Shown piece by piece: positions 20,796 to 31,357 of a stretch of DNA of 64,000 nucleotides. The notes under the pieces are model-generated. The model was given only the letters and a program-made list of their open reading frames with translations, was not told the origin of the DNA and searched no databases. Origin of the DNA: Mantis religiosa (Eukaryota > Arthropoda > Insecta > Mantodea > Mantidae); assembly GCA_030765055.1 (NCBI GenBank), contig CM060955.1:160438743-160502742 (forward strand), read 5' to 3'. Every line of letters starts with the position of its first letter. Position 1 is the stretch's first letter. A program made the translations under genes and the position numbers.

Positions 20796-21337
20796 CCAAG
20801 TGGGGCACCCCCGGGAGGAAGGATGAGGCGAAGGTGATAAAGGGCCGACCCAAGGAGACATGACAGTACAGAAGGCAGGGTCTCTACAGTTTACTTGGAT
20901 AGAGACTTCCCCCGACAGGCCAGGACAACGAACTCGTTCCCTTACAGCGGGACGGCAACGAGCTCAGCAGGCGAGCCCTAATGCTACCAAGGCTAATGCT
21001 ACCGAGACCCTGGCTGGCGGTCCCGAAATAGTCCCAGCACAGGAGCGGAGACCGGCAACCGACCTACCGGAGGAAGAAGTAGTTTTCCTCAGAGCATATC
21101 ATCCTGCCATGCACCGCCGAGACACCCGCCGACACTTCTACCTTGTAAGAGACCACCAGATGAGAGATGATGTGAAATGATAATGGAGATAAACTGGAGG
21201 GTCAGGATGTAATTAACCTACCAAACATTTGCCTAGCGACTCGGGAAACCCCCGACAAAACCCATGGGTCAGGTAGGTTGGCCACGGGAATCGAAATGCG
21301 GGCCACAGAGGAAACTGCCTGAGCCATCCCACTCAGT
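20796..21337 (-). repeat. SINE E (long, tRNA-headed), copy 1
   Basis: Minus-strand head near 21337-21270 (GGGATGGCTCAGGCAGTTTC). The body ACCTGACCCATGGGTTTTGT...CATCTCATCTGGTGGTCTCT continues through CCGGTCTCCGCTCCTGTGC...GGGACCGCCAGCCAGGG. The same ~540-bp sequence is at 33660-34210. The 106-codon plus-strand frame inside is antisense to the repeat and is not annotated as a gene. Confidence 0.8.
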
Positions 21338-21647
21338 TTGTATGGTGGACAGTATACTTAACGTTTATTGAAAAAATTCTATTGTTATGCTGTTGTATAC
21401 ATTGTATAGAAATGAACTATTTTGAGTGGAAAAAATTAAAAATTCTATCTTATTGAGAAAGGGGCTGTCAGCCCAGCTTACCTGGAGGTATAAGCAGTTG
21501 GAGAAATAGAGATAGGTAGAGGCAGTACCGCAGCGCTCAGCGTAAATACTAGATGCGCAACTGAAATTAGAACCTTCTGAAAGTTTCCTTCTCCCCGCCT
21601 ACAGTACGTCTTAAAATATTCTATGGAAAATTTCACTGTGGTGTGTG

Positions 21648-21700
<53 letters not shown>

Positions 21701-23742
21701 TGCATTAAATTCAGATATCCACGAAAACATGAATTTCCAGTGAAATCTCGACTTTGCGTTTTAATAGAATGCATTAGAGGATAGTGTTATGGAATAGTCG
21801 GGAAATATGGAATACCAAGATTTCGGCCTTGTTTGCTGCTGTTATCATGTAGGAGTGCCATATAGTGGTTAAGAAAGACTCCCATGATGCCCTGCTGTGA
21901 GAAGTTGGCAGCTTGTAATTTCAGTAGCTACAGAGCAGTGTGTGCTTTGCGATACTCAAAAGTTTTTACTGTCAAAGTTTCAAGCATTGCAACCCAGTAG
22001 TACGCATGTGACTTGAACATTGGTGTTATATTGTGGTCACTTCTTTAGCTAGCAGTGTTTTGTCCATTACTTTAAAGGTGCCATGTCGGGTTTTGTGGAA
22101 TACCAGTTATTTCTTAGTAGCTGACGTAAAAGTACAATGTTCCATATAACTGTACTAAATATACTGAATAGAAATAAGTTAAAAATGAGTTTTAGTAGCT
22201 GAAAATTATTATATAAATATACACATAGCTTAATTCAAATCCAAAGCATATTTATTGAAAAATTAAACTCATTGAAATGCCAACAAAACCTATTTTATCT
22301 GTTATCTAGAATTGGTGTATGGTTTAGGCCTATAAGACCTGTAAATGTCATAGAAGCACGTGGCGGAAATTAACCGCATTGTCTGGTGGGTTTTAATGCT
22401 CCCGTGTTCTTCCACAACATAGTTCCGCAGTTTATTAAACTTCTTGCATTACCCGCGTTCATTAAACCATTCAAGTTGTTATATCTAATTAACATTAATG
22501 TGAAACAAATATTCCAGATAATTAAACGAGTGTTGTACGTTTTACGTGCAGTTTACGAATGGAGCGCCAGTAAATAACGTGTACAGAGTTTTCACAGAAA
22601 CGCGTCGCTTTTGTAGTCGCCTCTGCTAATAAGTTAAGAAAGTCCAGCGTTCTGGCAGGGCTAGTTAAAATTCTTTACGTCGAGAATATAGTGTTCGTTT
22701 TGGGTTGCGCTTGGAACACTTGCTATTTCTGAACGCAGTACGTTTAAGCGTGTTGTTCAGAAATTCCACAGGCGATCACAGTTCGGTTCTGGTATGACTG
22801 ATGGAACCAGACATTAATTTAGATGTAATTACGTCATACACCACGGTTGCAAGAGGTGCTTTTGCGCAAGAATGACTAATGACCTGCTTTGCATAGTCCA
22901 CAGCTGTTTATAAATGATTCCTGCGATTGCATATAGCCATTTTGAAACGTATGGTTGCAGGGAGCTCAGGAACAAGTATAAAATAACCCAATAAGATTTT
23001 GAAACGTTTCTGTTCTCCCAGTGTCTTGCTGCTTTTTAGAAACGAACCATCAGTTAAACAGCATGCTTCTGTATCATCAGATGATGTTCTTACAACAAAA
23101 CATCTGAAATATGTTTGCAGGTATTAAGTGAGGAAGAAACAAACAAAACTATTTTTTGTGTTACATTCACATGGCCCTTTCTGCCCATTCAACACATCCC
23201 TACAAAATGTTAATTGCAATAAGCATTTGTAGATCGTACTTGTAGGTACATGGGAATAGATAAATACTTGAATTTTCTAGGAATTGTCTTCCAAATCCGG
23301 TTTCTTTGTGAAAAAACATAACAAGTAGACATGTTTTACTATACAAGAAAATTAGAGCTCTTTAAAGGCGCAATTTTTGTCATTTTTTAAGGAACCATTT
23401 CCGAGATATTTTTTGTTATTTCAAATACTTTGTATTTTCTATCTCAAATAAGAAGTCGTTATTTCTTTTACATTTTGTTATATCATGGATATGTAAAGAT
23501 AACGGAATTTCAAAGCCATCACATCCAAATGCCAAATTAATAAATAAAGCCATCACATGGTGATGGGCACTTAAAAAGATTTAACTGTATTTCCTGATTT
23601 CTATTTTACCTGCAACAAAATATGCAAATAGAGAATTTTTGCAAACGTTTGTCTCGACTAGGACGAAGTAGGTGAAGAAATAAGTTTTAATATGTAGAAT
23701 TGTGATAAACTTATTATAATTTGAGTTTTTTCCCCCCATTTT
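21338..23742. other. No gene; GT/poly-T microsatellite within
   Basis: AT-rich, 2.4 kb without a defendable frame. (GT)n at 21637-21661 runs directly into 38 T at 21662-21699. Fragments such as GGAATTTCAAAGCCATCACA (near 23501) and TTTTTGCAAACGTTTGTCTC (near 23636) resemble phrases near 27250, 46970 and 60000 and may be old dispersed repeats. Confidence 0.45.
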
Positions 23743-25032
23743 CGACTGCCAACGTTAAGTCACATCGGACAATGAATGAAATGATGTTCAAATGAGTACA
23801 GGGTACATGGAGCTTAGAGTCACCAGACATTCATCTTTCAGTATAAGAGAAAACCTCCAACGTTAAGTCATATCGGACGATGAATGAAATGATGTTCAAA
23901 TGAGTACAGGGTACATGGAGCTTAGAGTTACCAGACATTCCTCTTTCAGGATAAGGGTAAACCTCCAATGTTAAGTCATATCGGACGATGAATGAAATGA
24001 TGTTCAAATGAGTACAGGGTACATGGAGCTTAGAGTTACCAGACATTCCTCTTTCAGGATAAGGGTAAACCTCCAATGTTAAGTCATATCGGACGATGAA
24101 TGAAATGATGTTCAAATGAGTACAGGGTACATGGAGCTTAGAGTTACCAGACATTCCTCTTTCAGGATAAGAGAAAACCTCCAACGTTAAGTCATATCGG
24201 ACGATGAATGAAATGATGTTCAAATGAGTACAGGGTACATGGAGCTTAGAGTCACCAGACATTCATCTTTCAGGATAAGAGAAAACCTCCAACGTTAAGT
24301 CATATCGGACGATGAATGAAATGATGTTCAAATGAGTACAGGGTACATGGAGCTTAGAGTTACCAGACATTCCTCTTTCAGGATAAGGGTACACCTCCAA
24401 TGTTAAGTCATATCGGACGATGAATGAAATGATGTTGAAATGAGCACAGGGTACATAGAGCTTAGAGCTACCAGACATTCATCTTTCAGGATAAGGGAAA
24501 ACCTCCAACGTTAAGTCATATCGGACGATGAATGAAATGATGTTCAAATGAGTACAGGGTACATAGAGCTTAGAGTTACCAGACATTCATCTTTCAGGAT
24601 AAGGGAAAACCTCCAACGTTAAGTCATATCGGACGATGCATGAAATGATGTTCAAATGAGCACAGGGTACTTAGAGCTACCAGACATTCATCTTTCAGGA
24701 TAAGGGAAAACCTCCAACGTTAAGTCATATCGGACGATGAATGAAATGATGTTCAAATGAGTACAGGGTACATAGAGCTTAGGGTTACCAGACATTCATC
24801 TTTCAGCATAAGGGAAAACCTCCAACGTTAAGTCATATCGGACGATGAATGAAATGAAAGTCAAATGAGTACAGGGTACATTCAGCTTATAGTTACCAGA
24901 TATTCGTCTCTCAGAATAAGAGAAACTCCTGAAAAAAATTATCGAGATAACTCGCGCTAACCGATATTTGAACTCGGGACCTCTTGAACGTGAGACACAC
25001 ATGGTGCCACTTAGGCTACTGTGGCAGGCTAT
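23743..25032 (-). repeat. Satellite-like array of SINE A tails (about 11 units) ending in a SINE A head
   Basis: Tandem 108-bp units on the minus strand, followed at 24925-25032 by a decayed SINE A head (GAACTCGGGACCTCTTGAAC). Between 23860 and 24400 unit subtypes alternate (CCAACG/AAGAGAAAACC versus CCAATG/AAGGGTAAACC) in near-identical copies, so recent amplification of multi-unit blocks is likely. 108 bp is 36 codons, so the minus strand shows spurious repeated-peptide frames (23831-24262, 24263-24478). Confidence 0.94.
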
Positions 25033-25102
25033 AATTTGAGTAGAGCTTATAGTCCATGAGGTGATGAAACACCTTTTAGATAAATACCGTTTATTTAATA
25101 CT

Positions 25103-25103
<1 letters not shown>

Positions 25104-25149
<46 letters not shown>
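25104..25149. repeat. Poly-T tract (46 T)
   Basis: Uninterrupted T run. It may be the poly-A tail of a minus-strand retrotransposed sequence, but no recognisable element adjoins it. Confidence 0.95.
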
Positions 25150-25153
<4 letters not shown>

Positions 25154-25257
25154 AAAGTATATGAAAATAGTATTTGTAGAGATAGTTGCTACAAGAGTGA
25201 AGACAGAAATTCACGTGAATGCTGCAGATTGTTTTTGTTATTACTGTTTGCAGAAAT

Positions 25258-25628
25258 TAGAAATGTCCTTTATTTCAGTGAAAAGACGATTTGTACACCC
25301 CTTATAGCAGCAAAATGACGTAATAGACACAAACGCAGTCTTTAAGGTGGTCTCGTTCTCAGGTGCATGTAAACAAACGAAAGAATTCACTGCTGTACAC
25401 TTCAAATCTCACATACTCACAATTACTACACAGCTGTACACTCAATTAACAACTCCCTAGCAACTGACACTTGGCGGGTTTTTATACCTTCAGTCATTGT
25501 TCTAGAATTTTGTCGCTCGTTCGATAACAATTGCGATGCAGCGAGAAAGACGAAACTCTTTCTCTTTCTCTCTCTCGGCAAACGTCTAACTCTGCGCTTA
25601 CGCGCCGGCTGCGGCTTGCGACACAACA
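25258..25628 (-). mobile_element. Truncated solo LTR-B
   Basis: On the minus strand it begins TGTTGTGTCGCAAGCCGCAG at 25628 and contains the CT-rich TTTCTCTCTCTCGGCAAACG (plus-strand reading, near 25562) and a TATA-like GGTATAAAAA near 25480-25490. It reaches GTACAAATCGTCTTTTC before losing similarity. The terminal CCCACAAAGTCACA is missing. It provides the uninterrupted reference for the split copy at 4909-5925. Confidence 0.68.
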
Positions 25629-26530
25629 ATGCCTCCGCGACTCTGTGTAGTTTTTAGAGCGTATTAATTCATGATATATTTATAAGTTTCAAGTACAGTA
25701 TACATACATAAAGTTGGATCTTTAGCCTAGGGAAACTGTTTACACGTAAAAGTGTACATCCTTTTTATCATAATTTTGGAGCATGTCTTAGGTGCCTAAA
25801 TTTTTCTGTGTCTGTCCTAGAAGTTTTAAGACAAATGAATGCGTTAGGATTGTTATATTTATCTTATACGTTGGATATGCATACTTCATGAATCTGTAGT
25901 GTATACTCGACTCAAAGACAACAAAGTGCAGCTGATGCACACGTTCAACATTACACAACTGAATTCTTAAGGCATCGGGTTACTGGGAGCACAAGTTTCG
26001 GGTTGCTACGCATGACTTCAAAATGAAACAGAATCCGTAACACTCGGGAGAACCAGTTCAGCTCGCATTTTGTGTTAAAATTCCATAAATTTGACCACGT
26101 AATGGCGCTGATCAGCTTTCAACGCCTGGGGGCTACAACCAAACTACTATCGCCTTGTTTATCACCATGTTGTTTATTTATTTACAAATTCTGAATGTGC
26201 TATAAAATTCAAGGAATGTGCAACTTGTGAATAAATTCCGCTTCTTATAGGTCTTCTTTTTACTTTCTTTGCTACTGTAATACATTCCATTAAAAAAAAA
26301 AAAAAGTTACACTTACTTGGCTTCCTTTACCAGGTCCTCAACAGACTACACTAAGCAACAAAATTTGACAAAATTTTGTTCGTCCTATGTTTTTAGTGTT
26401 TATTGCTTAATTCGGTGATGCTGATTATGAATATATGTTTTTTTTTCTTAATATCAATATTTTGAATACAATAGTCAATTCTTCAAAATCTTAAAAACAA
26501 CCATAATTGAAATTAAAGAGAAAACATTTA
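25629..26530. other. No gene recognised
   Basis: AT-rich apart from 25975-26150. That stretch is more balanced in composition but has no long frame. A-run at 26292-26305. Confidence 0.4.
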
Positions 26531-26715
26531 CGAGAGTGATCTGAAAATTCTTGGTAGTGAAAAACGACATTTCATGCTTTCAAAGTAGTTTTATTTTTCG
26601 ACATAATCTCCTATAATATTAATACATTTTTGCAAAGTAACCATGTACAGCCGCAATTGCTTCTTCGTTGTACGAAATGCGCCTGTCAGCGAAGAATTTC
26701 TCAATTTTAGGAAAC
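26531..26715 (-). pseudogene. 3' end of a mariner transposon (transposase C-terminus)
   Basis: The TA at 26529-26530 is followed by the terminal sequence CGAGAGTGATCTGAAAATTC, then by minus-strand coding for ...HLFPKIEKFF...NEEAIAAVHGYF, which fits the region after the third catalytic Asp in mariner transposases. The rest of the element, including the catalytic D residues, is gone. Confidence 0.7.
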
Positions 26716-26835
26716 AGATGGAAGTCCAAGTACTTAAATTTTCCCATCTGTTCAAACACATTATTATTTAACATTGTCTTCGATCTTTTTATTTGGTTTC
26801 CTATAAATGCCATCATCTTTGACTTTCCTACTGAT
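26716..26835 (-). pseudogene. Small LINE reverse-transcriptase fragment
   Basis: Minus-strand translation KSKMMAFIGNQIKRSKTMLN...EQMGKFKYL matches from memory the post-catalytic RT segment of insect LINEs (…K-T-x-x-M-A-F-x-G…, …F-x-Y-L-G…). It is fused in frame to the mariner fragment on its left, giving a 65-codon chimeric frame at 26619-26816. Confidence 0.6.
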
Positions 26836-26843
26836 ATATTTAA

Positions 26844-27133
26844 ACCGGAGTAGCGCAGTGGTTTCGTTCGATTCCCGGCTCTGGTGCTGGCGATTTTAAG
26901 TTGGCCCTATCCACGCCTTCACCACTGTCTAGCAAATGTGAAGTGTCCCCTATGCCCAACGTGGTTGAGAGTCCACGGTATAAGCTGTAGGTTCTCTCGC
27001 CTCACCGTCATCTTCGCTATCACCCTATCATTGGAGGTAATGGACTCACCCTCTGGGTGCCTCCACTTGAGAAATGGGTCCGGACATCACGTGGTGGGGT
27101 TTCCCCGAAGGCCAAGGTTGCCATGTGGGACTT
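26844..27133 (+). repeat. SINE C with an internal deletion in the head
   Basis: Starts CCGGAGTAGCGCAGTGGTTT (A box) and jumps to GATTCCCGGCTCTGG (end of B box), skipping the ~25 bp between them that intact copies have (43534-43851, 45889-46205). The body GCGATTTTAAGTTGGCCCTA...CATCACGTGGTGGGG...GAAGGCCAAGGTTGCC is complete. Confidence 0.82.
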
Positions 27134-27907
27134 GTTTGTAACAAACCATTTAAACCATAATCCTGGATAAATTTTATGTTTATACAGATACACATGTATA
27201 GAAATGGTTGTAGTGGCTTATTCCTTATAGGAAAATGGAGTAGCCTTATGTTTAAGAGCTGATTGCTATGTGGTGGCTTTGAAATTCCATTCCCTTTACA
27301 TACCTAGGAAACGGGTAGCAAATTTCGATTAGAGAAAAGTATACGTAGCGGAAAATTGAAACCAGTAACAAGGAGTAGCTCGGAAGTGGTTAACTGCACG
27401 AAAAATATAGTTCACATAACTGTTTGCTGTAACTAGATACTTTTTGTTTAGCACATTTTTGCCTATCTCTCACGGTTTACCAGTTATGCAAAAGCTATTA
27501 AGAACTGAGATTTCAGAGGCTGCATTTCATTTTTGAGAAAATTAAACATTTCGAAAAATGTTCGATGGAACGAGTTGCTTAGGATGGTAGGAGTTTCTTG
27601 AAAATTTTCGTGCTTCACCCTGAGAAAACGGAAAACAAATAAAAAGTTTCTAATATCGAATTTTCATTTTTGAGATATCCTGTTTACAGGTACAAGAACC
27701 ATTTTCTAAAAACGCTTTTTTCGGATTCAGGGGCCTAGAAATTTATATTTCCAGTGCAATTTTGGTATCTAATGTTAGGGCAATCAATATCCTCTCTAAC
27801 TAGTTCATAGTATAGAGTAAGTGATTAGATACGAAGATTCACTAGAAATGACGTTTCCAGACCCTCTAAATCCAAGGGGGAAAATATACGGTAATAGCCC
27901 ATGCGCG

Positions 27908-27909
<2 letters not shown>
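27134..27909. other. No gene; one copy of the unclassified dispersed motif
   Basis: Minus-strand block at 27458-27523 (plus reading GCCTATCTCTCACGGTTTAC...CAGTTATGCAAAAG...TTTCAGAGGC), the same family as at 17761, 36990, 47166 and 59485. Confidence 0.5.
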
Positions 27910-27910
<1 letters not shown>

Positions 27911-27953
<43 letters not shown>

Positions 27954-27964
27954 CGCGCGCGCGC
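27911..27964. repeat. Compound (GT)n(GC)n microsatellite
   Basis: About 18 GT units pass directly into about 9 GC units. The alternating purine-pyrimidine run has Z-DNA potential. It abuts SINE A at 27979. Confidence 0.96.
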
Positions 27965-27978
27965 TTCTTTGTAATATA

Positions 27979-28200
27979 CGTCCTCCGACGGTAAGTCATA
28001 TCGGACGATGAATGACATGTACGAAATGATGCTCAAATGAATCCGGGCTCCTTGGAGCTTAGTTACCCGACATTCGTCTGGCAGGATAAGGGAAACCCCG
28101 AAAAAAACCTTATACAGGTAACTCACCCTAACCGTGATTCGAACTCGCGACCTCTTGAACCTGAGGTAGACACGCTACCATCTACGCTACCGAGGCGGGC
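27979..28200 (-). repeat. SINE A, full length
   Basis: Right end CATCTACGCTACCGAGGCGG is the inverted head and A box, GATTCGAACTCGCGACCTCT the B box. The left end ACGTCCTCCGACGGTAAGTC is the complete tail. Confidence 0.9.
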
Positions 28201-28668
28201 ATGTGTGTGTATTTGTTTGCGTGTGAGTGAATAGCATAACCCCAAACGCAAAGTGGACTTAATTCCAAATTTGGTATCAAAATTCACCATTTGCCAAGGA
28301 AGCTTCCTCCACCTAAATCACCCTTACGCTCAATGTATTTTCTCTAAAAGGACTGTAACGATTTTTCTTAAAATGTATATTTTAGATATTTGTATGACAA
28401 ATAAGAAACTTTCTGGGAATTTGAAATTTTTGTCGTCTGAGGCCTTGTTCATTCTAATGGAATTTTGAACGTATAACTGGTCAAGCGTAAGAGATAAACA
28501 AATTTTACTACAAAGCACAAAATTTCTCCAAACGACTCTTTTTGTAGCTTTAACTATTTGCTAGATGTTCTTTGTTATTGTTATGAATTTTCAAACTTTT
28601 TTTGCAAGTGCAAAGTCACTATTCCTCTCCTCAGGTGGTGAAGCGATTGCTTGATGAAAATCTTTTAA
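28201..28668. other. No gene recognised
   Basis: AT-rich; 60-70-codon frames on both strands at 28253-28518 are unsupported. Confidence 0.4.
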
Positions 28669-28903
28669 AAGTCTTAATATTGAAATATGAGCTGTATCTT
28701 TCCTGGCGGCGTATATGTTCTAGACGTTCTCGGGCTTCGAGCCAGGTAAGCAGATGTTGAGACATCGACGTTTCGGGAGCGTACATGTCTCCCATCTTCA
28801 GGGAAGTTGAAGATGGGAGAGATGTACGCTCCCGAAACGTCGATGTCTCAACATCTGCTTACCTGGCTCGAAGCCCGAGAACGTCTAGAACAAGTCTTAA
28901 CAT
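28669..28903. repeat. Palindromic element with 84-bp arms (Penelope-like inverted-repeat family, small member)
   Basis: Left arm 28717-28800 and right arm 28808-28891 are inverted copies with one visible mismatch and a 7-bp spacer (GGGAAGT). Flanking 12-mers AAGTCTTAATAT (28669-28680) and AAGTCTTAACAT (28892-28903) look like a target-site duplication. The arms contain CGACGTTTCGGGAGCGTACA and the segment CCTGGCTCGAAGCCCGAGAA, shared in altered form with 38198-38787. It could extrude as a cruciform. Assignment to Penelope-like elements is inference. Confidence 0.75.
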
Positions 28904-28905
28904 CG

Positions 28906-29943
28906 CTTTAGCGTTATATATCCTTCATACCCTTACAGCTAAATATGAAATAAAAGTGGATCTTCATTAAAAAAGATGTAGACCAAGTTTTTGGAAAATT
29001 ATGAGTAGAAAAAGTCATGTGAATCCAACACTAAGATTGTTTCTAAGTTTAATTTGGTTAATAGTGCTGACTTTGGATGGCTACATGATGTTAAAGCGTT
29101 ATATATAGTAATGCAGGACGAGATAGATAACCTAATAGGTTTTCAACTGTTTCATAACCAAAGAGTTAAGCTGCAGAACTGACCTCTCACTTCATAATTC
29201 AGTGTTATTACTGTTTCATCTACATGTTGCAGACATATCGTTTATTCTTCGTATATATAAAAATAGGGAATGTTTTTTCCGGTGCTTTGTCTGGTAGAAA
29301 TCTTTGAAGGCTCTGTAGATGCCTCCGGCAGACAGGAAGTCAAGTTCCTACCTAAGACTCCAGTCTCCTTTTCACAAGATAATGCTGTATGTGTAAATAT
29401 GACGCGCATCAACAATTAAACAGCCTGCTTCTCTTAAGTAAATACAAAGAAGTTGAATAGCAAGGGGAAGGCATCGTGCTTCCGGAACATCTCCAAGGTT
29501 CGAGACATGGTTGCTTTACACACAAAGTGAAGAGAATGCGAGTGTGAAATGACACTAGAGTATAAAACGGTTTGGTCATTCATTGCTTCATATCTCCCTC
29601 AAAATAAACATATCCGGTCGCTTGTGAACCCTTCTCGTTGGCACACAATGGAGCATAATCCCTCTAGGGTGTTCACAATACACGTCATTCACTGTTAACG
29701 CTCTAGGAATTTAATGTAATCTTCCTGCGATGAGACGATTCTTCTTTCCATGACTGTTTTGTAGTTGACAACAGCCTTGGGCATTGTACGTCCGTCATAG
29801 TGAATGTTGTAAGCTACCCTTTGGGTGTAGTGAATAAAAACTAGTAAATATTACAGGACCGTGGACGCGTATCGGAAAATATGTGAAGCAACGGAGTTGT
29901 GTACGCAAGCCTATCGCAGACACATGGCCGGACAGTGTGTGTA
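28906..29943. other. No gene recognised
   Basis: AT-rich with ordinary composition; no repeat of this window seen in it. Confidence 0.4.
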
Positions 29944-30290
29944 CAGTGCGATCCATATAAACCTGAACCATTTCAATAGGTCATAAATTTTGAACCAATA
30001 ATAGGACACACGTACAACTTTGGGAGAACATAATACACAATTAGGAGATTACATTAAACTATTTGCATCTCAGAGAAAATGTTGGAAGTGTCCACCAGCA
30101 TCTATACTTGTTTGCACTCGTCTCACCATATTCTCTGAAGTTTTACGGGGAGTATCCTGTATTAAGATCTATGTGTCACATTGGATGCATCTCAGAGTAT
30201 ATAAATACGCAACAGGTTGTTTGTGACAGTATGGTCCATAACAGAAGCAACAGCTACTTGTAATTGCGTTATCCGGTTAGATCCTTCGCT
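29944..30290 (-). pseudogene. 3' end of a Tc1-type transposon
   Basis: TA at 29942-29943 is followed by CAGTGCGATCCATATAAACC, a Tc1-like terminus (CAGTG...). On the minus strand, 30129-30070 reads MVRRVQTSIDAGGHFQHFL-stop, which fits the common C-terminal ending (R-x-x-x-C/S-I-x-x-x-G-x-x-F-x-H-x-L) of insect Tc1-type transposases. The catalytic core and other end are missing. Confidence 0.65.
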
Positions 30291-31184
30291 GTAAATTGTA
30301 TTATCTAACCAGGCTCGAAGTGTTCAAGGTAATTTAACCACATAATGACGTTTCAGAAAATAGTTTGATCCCGAGGTTAACATTACTTAGATATGCAATA
30401 TTTCTTTTTTGTTGTCGAAGTAATAGTCTGAAATGTTCAATAGAGCTTTGGAATAACATATGCTGTAGATACTTTGTTATAAGTATGTGGCAAAACAAAT
30501 GACACTGAAATTATCGATAATTTGATGTTCCAGTTTCTATAGCAACGAAATGCTTATTGTATGGGGATCTTTCATAAGTAAGAAATAATGCAAATAAAAC
30601 TAAAATTAAGCGTTTCTTTTAAATGCTCATGAAATCAAATTTAATATTTTGAAAGAAAACCTTTACAAAAAGAGAATTTTAGCAATTATTGTGAGTCTTT
30701 GTTATGAGTCTTGGGAATGTGGAAAAGTTAAAAATGAAGAACAAGATTGTACGTCTATCACCAGCATCATCAAGAATTCACGCTTCGACTTAGCCACTGC
30801 TAGATTATAAGTGGATAGCAATATGTATACATCATTAAATAATTACAATTTTATTATTCTAGTAGTTGTGTAAATTGTTTAGAAAATTGTTAAATAAAGC
30901 AATTGAGCTCTTCCCATGGCAACCAAATCTAACTGTTCATGCATTTAAATAATGTACAACTAGCTTTTATGGGAGCAAATACAAAAGATATATTTTGTTG
31001 ATGATTTTTGCCATGTACAATCATGGCTGAGTATTTTATTTCTTTTTTTTTGAAAAATGTTCATTTAAAATATTAAATTTGGTATATGGGAGCATATTTT
31101 AAAAAATCGGTTAACTTTTGTTTTATTTGCATTATCTCTAAGTTATGAAATACCTGTATAATAGACAGAGTCAACATGAAAAAT
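30291..31184. other. No gene recognised
   Basis: Very AT-rich, with no frame above background. Confidence 0.4.
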
Positions 31185-31357
31185 TCAATGCCATTTGAAC
31201 TACGGTTTTGAACCACGGATCTCCTGGTTTCCGTCTAGTCGCTCTAAGTCATTGAGCTACCATGGCCAACTTGACTCACTATATTAAATTCGTATTTGAC
31301 TCGTATATTTCCGTATATTTGAAATGTTGACTCGTATATTTCTCCGGTAGACCACTA

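Noticed and set aside
28669..28903. Rho-independent-type terminator or regulatory RNA hairpin
   Set aside because: The organism is eukaryotic by content and the palindrome has transposon-like flanking direct repeats and relatives at 35320 and 38198.
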